In this document: piece after piece, positions 60,640 to 64,000 of the stretch
Layout: each line of letters opens with the position of its first letter
Numbering within the stretch: position 1 is the first letter of the stretch
NCBI RefSeq assembly: GCF_000165425.1
Contig: NW_001799066.1
Location: 702,601-766,600, forward strand
Length of the DNA: 64,000 bases
From: Paramecium tetraurelia
Taxonomy: Eukaryota > Ciliophora > Oligohymenophorea > Peniculida > Parameciidae
Direction of reading: 5' to 3'
The notes under the pieces: generated by a model
Told to the model about the DNA's origin: nothing
The model's database searches: none
What the model saw: the letters and a program-made list of their open reading frames with translations, nothing else
Program-made: the position numbers and the translations under genes

Positions 60640-62035
60640 TGAAATTTCTGTATTTCACATGGGAAATAGAACTTTGACATGATATCTCTGATAGTCAATA
60701 GGTTGTATTCTGGTACCACACCTTATCTAAATTTATATAAGGTACTCTTGTAGCATCTAGATTTTTGATTTTCTAAGATTAATGAGATATATACTCTGAC
60801 AGCCGGTTCAATGTCTTGTGTTGAGTATTTTTAATTTTTGAGATCAGACATAAATGGAACATTTTTGCATCTGATTCCTTCATTAACAATGGCAACTCTG
60901 TTCTATTTAGATAGTGTAAAGTTGTATTTTCTATAAGTTCATGAAATCTAACATAACTACCAGATGCAAAGATTCTCTTAATATCAGTTCTCTAGAAGTA
61001 ATCCACTTTAACTCTCCCTGCATTATCGAATTCGAATTAATGATCACTAACTTCTGCTAATTCAGTTTTTGGTAATAAGATCACTGCATCAGATTTAAGT
61101 TTCTGCTTTCCCTTGAAGACAATGAAATCGTTTTCGAACTTCTTAATCTTGATGTTGTCATATATATTGATTCCTTTTTCAACATGCAGATCCAAACAAG
61201 ATTTGTGAATTCAGGACCATACTGGACTTGGAATTGACTTTCGTCTTTGGGATCAATGATGTTGATTTTGATGTTTGGATATCCTTATCAAATTGTTTAA
61301 GCCTCTAATAATGACATTGCTGTTGCTATCAATATTGTGTCATAAGCAATCTTGTTGCTGTCATCCAACTCCACATATGTATTACGATATTTATTATTTA
61401 CATAAGAGATTTTTCTGCCTAATTAGCATCAATAGCAATAGCTTAGTACCATCTATCCTTTCTAAAAAAGAATTCTTCAGGTTTTGTTGGCTTGATTCTT
61501 TTGCTCATCTTGGTCTTGTTATATGGCATATAATTGTCATTCGAAATGTAGGATAACTCTCCTATATATCTAAATTCTCTCAAAGTAGTCAAACAAGAAA
61601 TGCAGCTGCTCCTCCTCAATATATAATGACTTTTCTTTGATTGTTGTAATCTCTAAAATGATGTTAAGGAATAATCTTTTTAGACACTATTAGAGGAGCA
61701 TAAACCTCAATTGAGTCTTCATTCTCCTTTACTCCAAACTTAGGCAAATTATCAATAGATGGAGGTCCTTCAACCATGACATTTGTAATATTGAATTAGC
61801 ATCCATGTTTTGGACAATCTAACTTATCCCCAAAACAAATTCCTACGGATAAATCTGTTTCCAGATCGTATGGACATAGACTTCCAAAAGCATATATCTT
61901 GCCTTTATATCTCATTATAATTATTTAATAATCTTCATCTCCATTCTATATCATAAATGGCACTCTGCAACATGCAGGTACTCCTAATTCTTTTACAAGC
62001 GAAGAAAAATATGGGAATTAATTTCAATGTTCACC
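60640..62035 (-). pseudogene. Decayed AIFM3-like gene (Rieske + FAD oxidoreductase)
   Basis: The 5' part encodes a Rieske domain: YKGKIYAFGSLCPYD and DCPKHGCQFNITNVMVEG, then PPSIDNLPKFGVKE, as in AIFM3. The FAD/NAD part follows in shifting frames: VIIY then GGAAAFL, TLREFRYIGELSYISND, YMPYNKTKMSKR, YDTILIATA, INIIDPKDESQFQVQYGPEF, DLHVEKGINIYDN, GRVKVDYFQRTDIKRIFASG. TGA interrupts the FAD-binding glycine loop. The frame changes after DANQAEK and between GPEF and DLHVEKG, and TGA lies before QGYPNIK. No GT...AG intron of normal size bridges these. The Rieske His of the first CxH pair is Tyr. The gene therefore looks inactivated several times over. Ends are approximate. Confidence 0.7.
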
Positions 62036-62272
62036 TCCTCATATAAAATTTAATAAAATTGTTTTCGATATTGTATGTATATTTAACTCCAAAGCATCTC
62101 AGCATAATTAAGTATGGTAATTAAATTTCAACACTTTCAACCAGATTTACTCTAAAATTAAATTAATAGACAAATCTTATTCTATTATGAACTTTATAAA
62201 TTCTTTCTTAGTATTAAGTGTGATTAATTAAATTCATTTTAGGCAGTAGAATAAAGTAAATAAATTAAAATT

Positions 62273-62494
62273 ATGTATGAGGGTAATTAAAGCATCAACT
62301 TTTTAGATTAAGAATATTCAAAACAAATCTTTAATTAAGAGTAGAGGCTCTCTTTAGTTAGACATTACATTGAATATTATGAAAACGTTAATATTATTTT
62401 AATCATTGTCATTACATTATTAATTTCTGAATAATAATTTGAATTTTTTCAAATTTATGATTCGTTGCACTAGTATATTGGGATTGAATTCTGA
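62273..62494 (+). CDS. Small single-pass membrane ORF
   Basis: ATG 62273 to TGA 62492-62494, 73 residues, no intron needed: MYEGNQSINFLDQEYSKQ, then a hydrophobic helix (VNIILIIVITLLI) and an aromatic tail. It has no recognised family. It may be a real short gene or a chance ORF. Confidence 0.35.
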
Positions 62495-62653
62495 TTAAAA
62501 AAATCATATTCTTTCATTTCAAGGAGAATTCTTAACCATACTAGTATTTATCTTAATATATTAAAACTAATTTGGTCACCATGATTTATGAGGCCGAAGG
62601 GTTTTTATTTTGCTTCATATATATGTTAATTAATAAATAATATAATAAAATCA

Positions 62654-64000
62654 ATGATGTAAGATTCATTATTTGCTGAATCCTTTTGGAATCCTATTTC
62701 GCTCACTTCATTTTCACATGACGACGATTATAATGTAAATTTTTAGATCTCATTTAATTTAGGTCTTTTAACTACACTCTGAAAACACCCCAGTAGTAAT
62801 AAGAGTCATTGATGGGTAATTAATATCTAGTAGTTAATAATTGGATTTATTTCAAACATACATAACTTTAGATGAGAAGGGAGTAACACTCCAAAATCAA
62901 TTTGGATAAATTACATACTCAGGGCCATAATTATAGTAGTTTTATGAACTCATTAATAAACTCTGTATGCATCTAGATATTCACAATCATTACTAAATTG
63001 AGAAACAGACTCATTAGTTAGATAATTTTGAAGTATTATTATATTATTCAATTAGATTTTTCAATCTAGAGATAAAATGACTGGTATTTTAAAATCGATA
63101 AAAAAATACTCAAAAAACCTAGGAAAACAGTATTTGAAGGACATTCTCAGCTACTCAAATTATGAGATTTTATATGAAGATGACCAATATTTATATTTGG
63201 TCATTTAGTATTTAAATGAATAAAATATTCAAAACTTGGCTTTCGAACAGTCCTTCTTTGGATTACTTAAACTTCTATACAATTATCACAAGAAAGGATT
63301 AGCGTTGAATCATTTTTCTGTAAAACTATAAGATTTATGTTAGGAATCAAATACCATTTTGTTGGATGAAAATTATAATATGGAAATACTGGATAATTCT
63401 TAACTTAAAAGAATTACTTAAGATTATCAAAACGATGTCTTGAAAGATGTGTAAATTATCAAAAGTTATTTAATTTAATAGTAAGTTAACTTATATATTT
63501 CAGATTTCCCCACAAATAAGATACCCTCTTAGATGTTGTTGATACTACTTTTAACTCCGTACAAGAACTATTATTTCATTAATGTTTTATTAATTACTTT
63601 GGAGAGAGAAACTTTTTTGTGTTCCTCAATGCATAACCATATTAACAGTTAGGCTATCTCTCTTCTAATCCGTAATTAAATTTGCTTGAAACCTTCAACA
63701 CTATTAGATCAAGCATCATGGATTCATCTGATGAATCAGAAGACGTCTAATTAATTAATCAGTTTAATTTTTGCTAATCCCAGTTCGAAGACTCTCCAAT
63801 GCTCTCTCCTTAGTTGAAACCAAAACACCAATCAAGATTATCAAGTAGATAAGTTGTGCTAGAAACCCTATTAAATGAACATATAATTACACCTGAATAA
63901 TTCTAATAGTTTTATAAAGAAGAAGATTTTCAGAACGAACAAGAAATCAATGAATTCAGCGAGATGCTCTCTAAGGAAATTGAAAATTCTTAACTAACAA
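62654..64000 (+). CDS. Kinase-like protein with N-terminal PH-like region, partial
   Basis: ATG 62654; a 28-nt intron after SHDDDYN joins to FQLHSENTPVVIRVIDGQ, and at least one more intron lies near 63080. The coding frame continues to the right edge. Segments YEILYEDDQYLYLVIQYLNE and SNTILLDENYNMEILDN match the hinge and the NILLD region of protein kinases. Where HRDLKPEN is expected there is ALNHFSVKLQDLCQESN, so catalytic residues seem lost. The C-terminal part is Ser/Asp-rich (MDSSDESEDV, QFEDSPMLSPQLKP). A TGA before the Ser-rich part in one frame implies another intron. Best read as a divergent kinase or pseudokinase. Confidence 0.45.

Overview
The window reads as macronuclear DNA of a ciliate, most likely Paramecium. 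It is strongly AT-rich. Long protein-like frames only appear when TAA and TAG are read as glutamine and TGA is the sole stop. Frames are interrupted by tiny GT...AG introns, mostly 20-34 nt. I annotated by translating both strands under that code, joining exons by phase, and recognising families by motif from memory. No database search was run, so every family name is a motif-based call.

Layout, left to right. 1-1888: two tandem transmembrane metallophosphoesterases; the first (cut by the window edge) keeps its metal-binding motif, the second has lost most of them. 1971-14172: BBS2, a SIN1/AVO1-like TORC2 subunit, a HECT E3 ligase with an unusual DUSP-UBL-AZUL front end, a coiled-coil protein, a small DnaJ protein, a two-pore channel, a small Tim chaperone and a SNU23-like spliceosomal zinc finger. 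14173-18301: uncertain ORFs, a coiled-coil protein and a three-BRCT microcephalin-like protein. 18393-26016: two tubulin-ligase-like (TTLL) genes around a copine and a decayed PP2C gene, then an Rpb7-like polymerase subunit. 26528-33015: a compact ABCA transporter and a PP4R1-like HEAT protein. 33016-34032: about 1 kb without a recognisable gene. 34033-44888: a very large Tmc-like membrane protein, an NBR1-like autophagy receptor and a protein kinase separated by one in-frame TGA, two unknown genes and NFU1. 44917-60580: a third TTLL gene, an ABCC transporter, a coiled-coil gene, a second ABCA gene and a chitin synthase. 60640-64000: a decayed AIFM3-like gene, a small ORF and a kinase-like gene running off the right end.

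There is no operon logic, but several genes fit a ciliary and microtubule theme (BBS2, three TTLL genes, coiled-coil proteins). Others serve TOR signalling, ubiquitin and autophagy (SIN1, HECT, NBR1). Gene spacing is extreme: convergent stops lie 26-46 nt apart, divergent starts 26 or 9 nt apart, and two same-strand pairs only 9-11 nt apart. Two decayed host genes (PP2C and AIFM3) fit the gradual loss of duplicates known after Paramecium whole-genome duplications. I saw no tRNA, rRNA, CRISPR, transposon, virus-like element or telomere repeat.

The most interesting points are the DUSP-UBL-AZUL-HECT ligase, the NBR1/kinase pair joined in one frame across a single TGA, the in-frame TGA inside the SIN1 locus, and the phosphoesterase pseudoenzyme beside its intact-looking sister.
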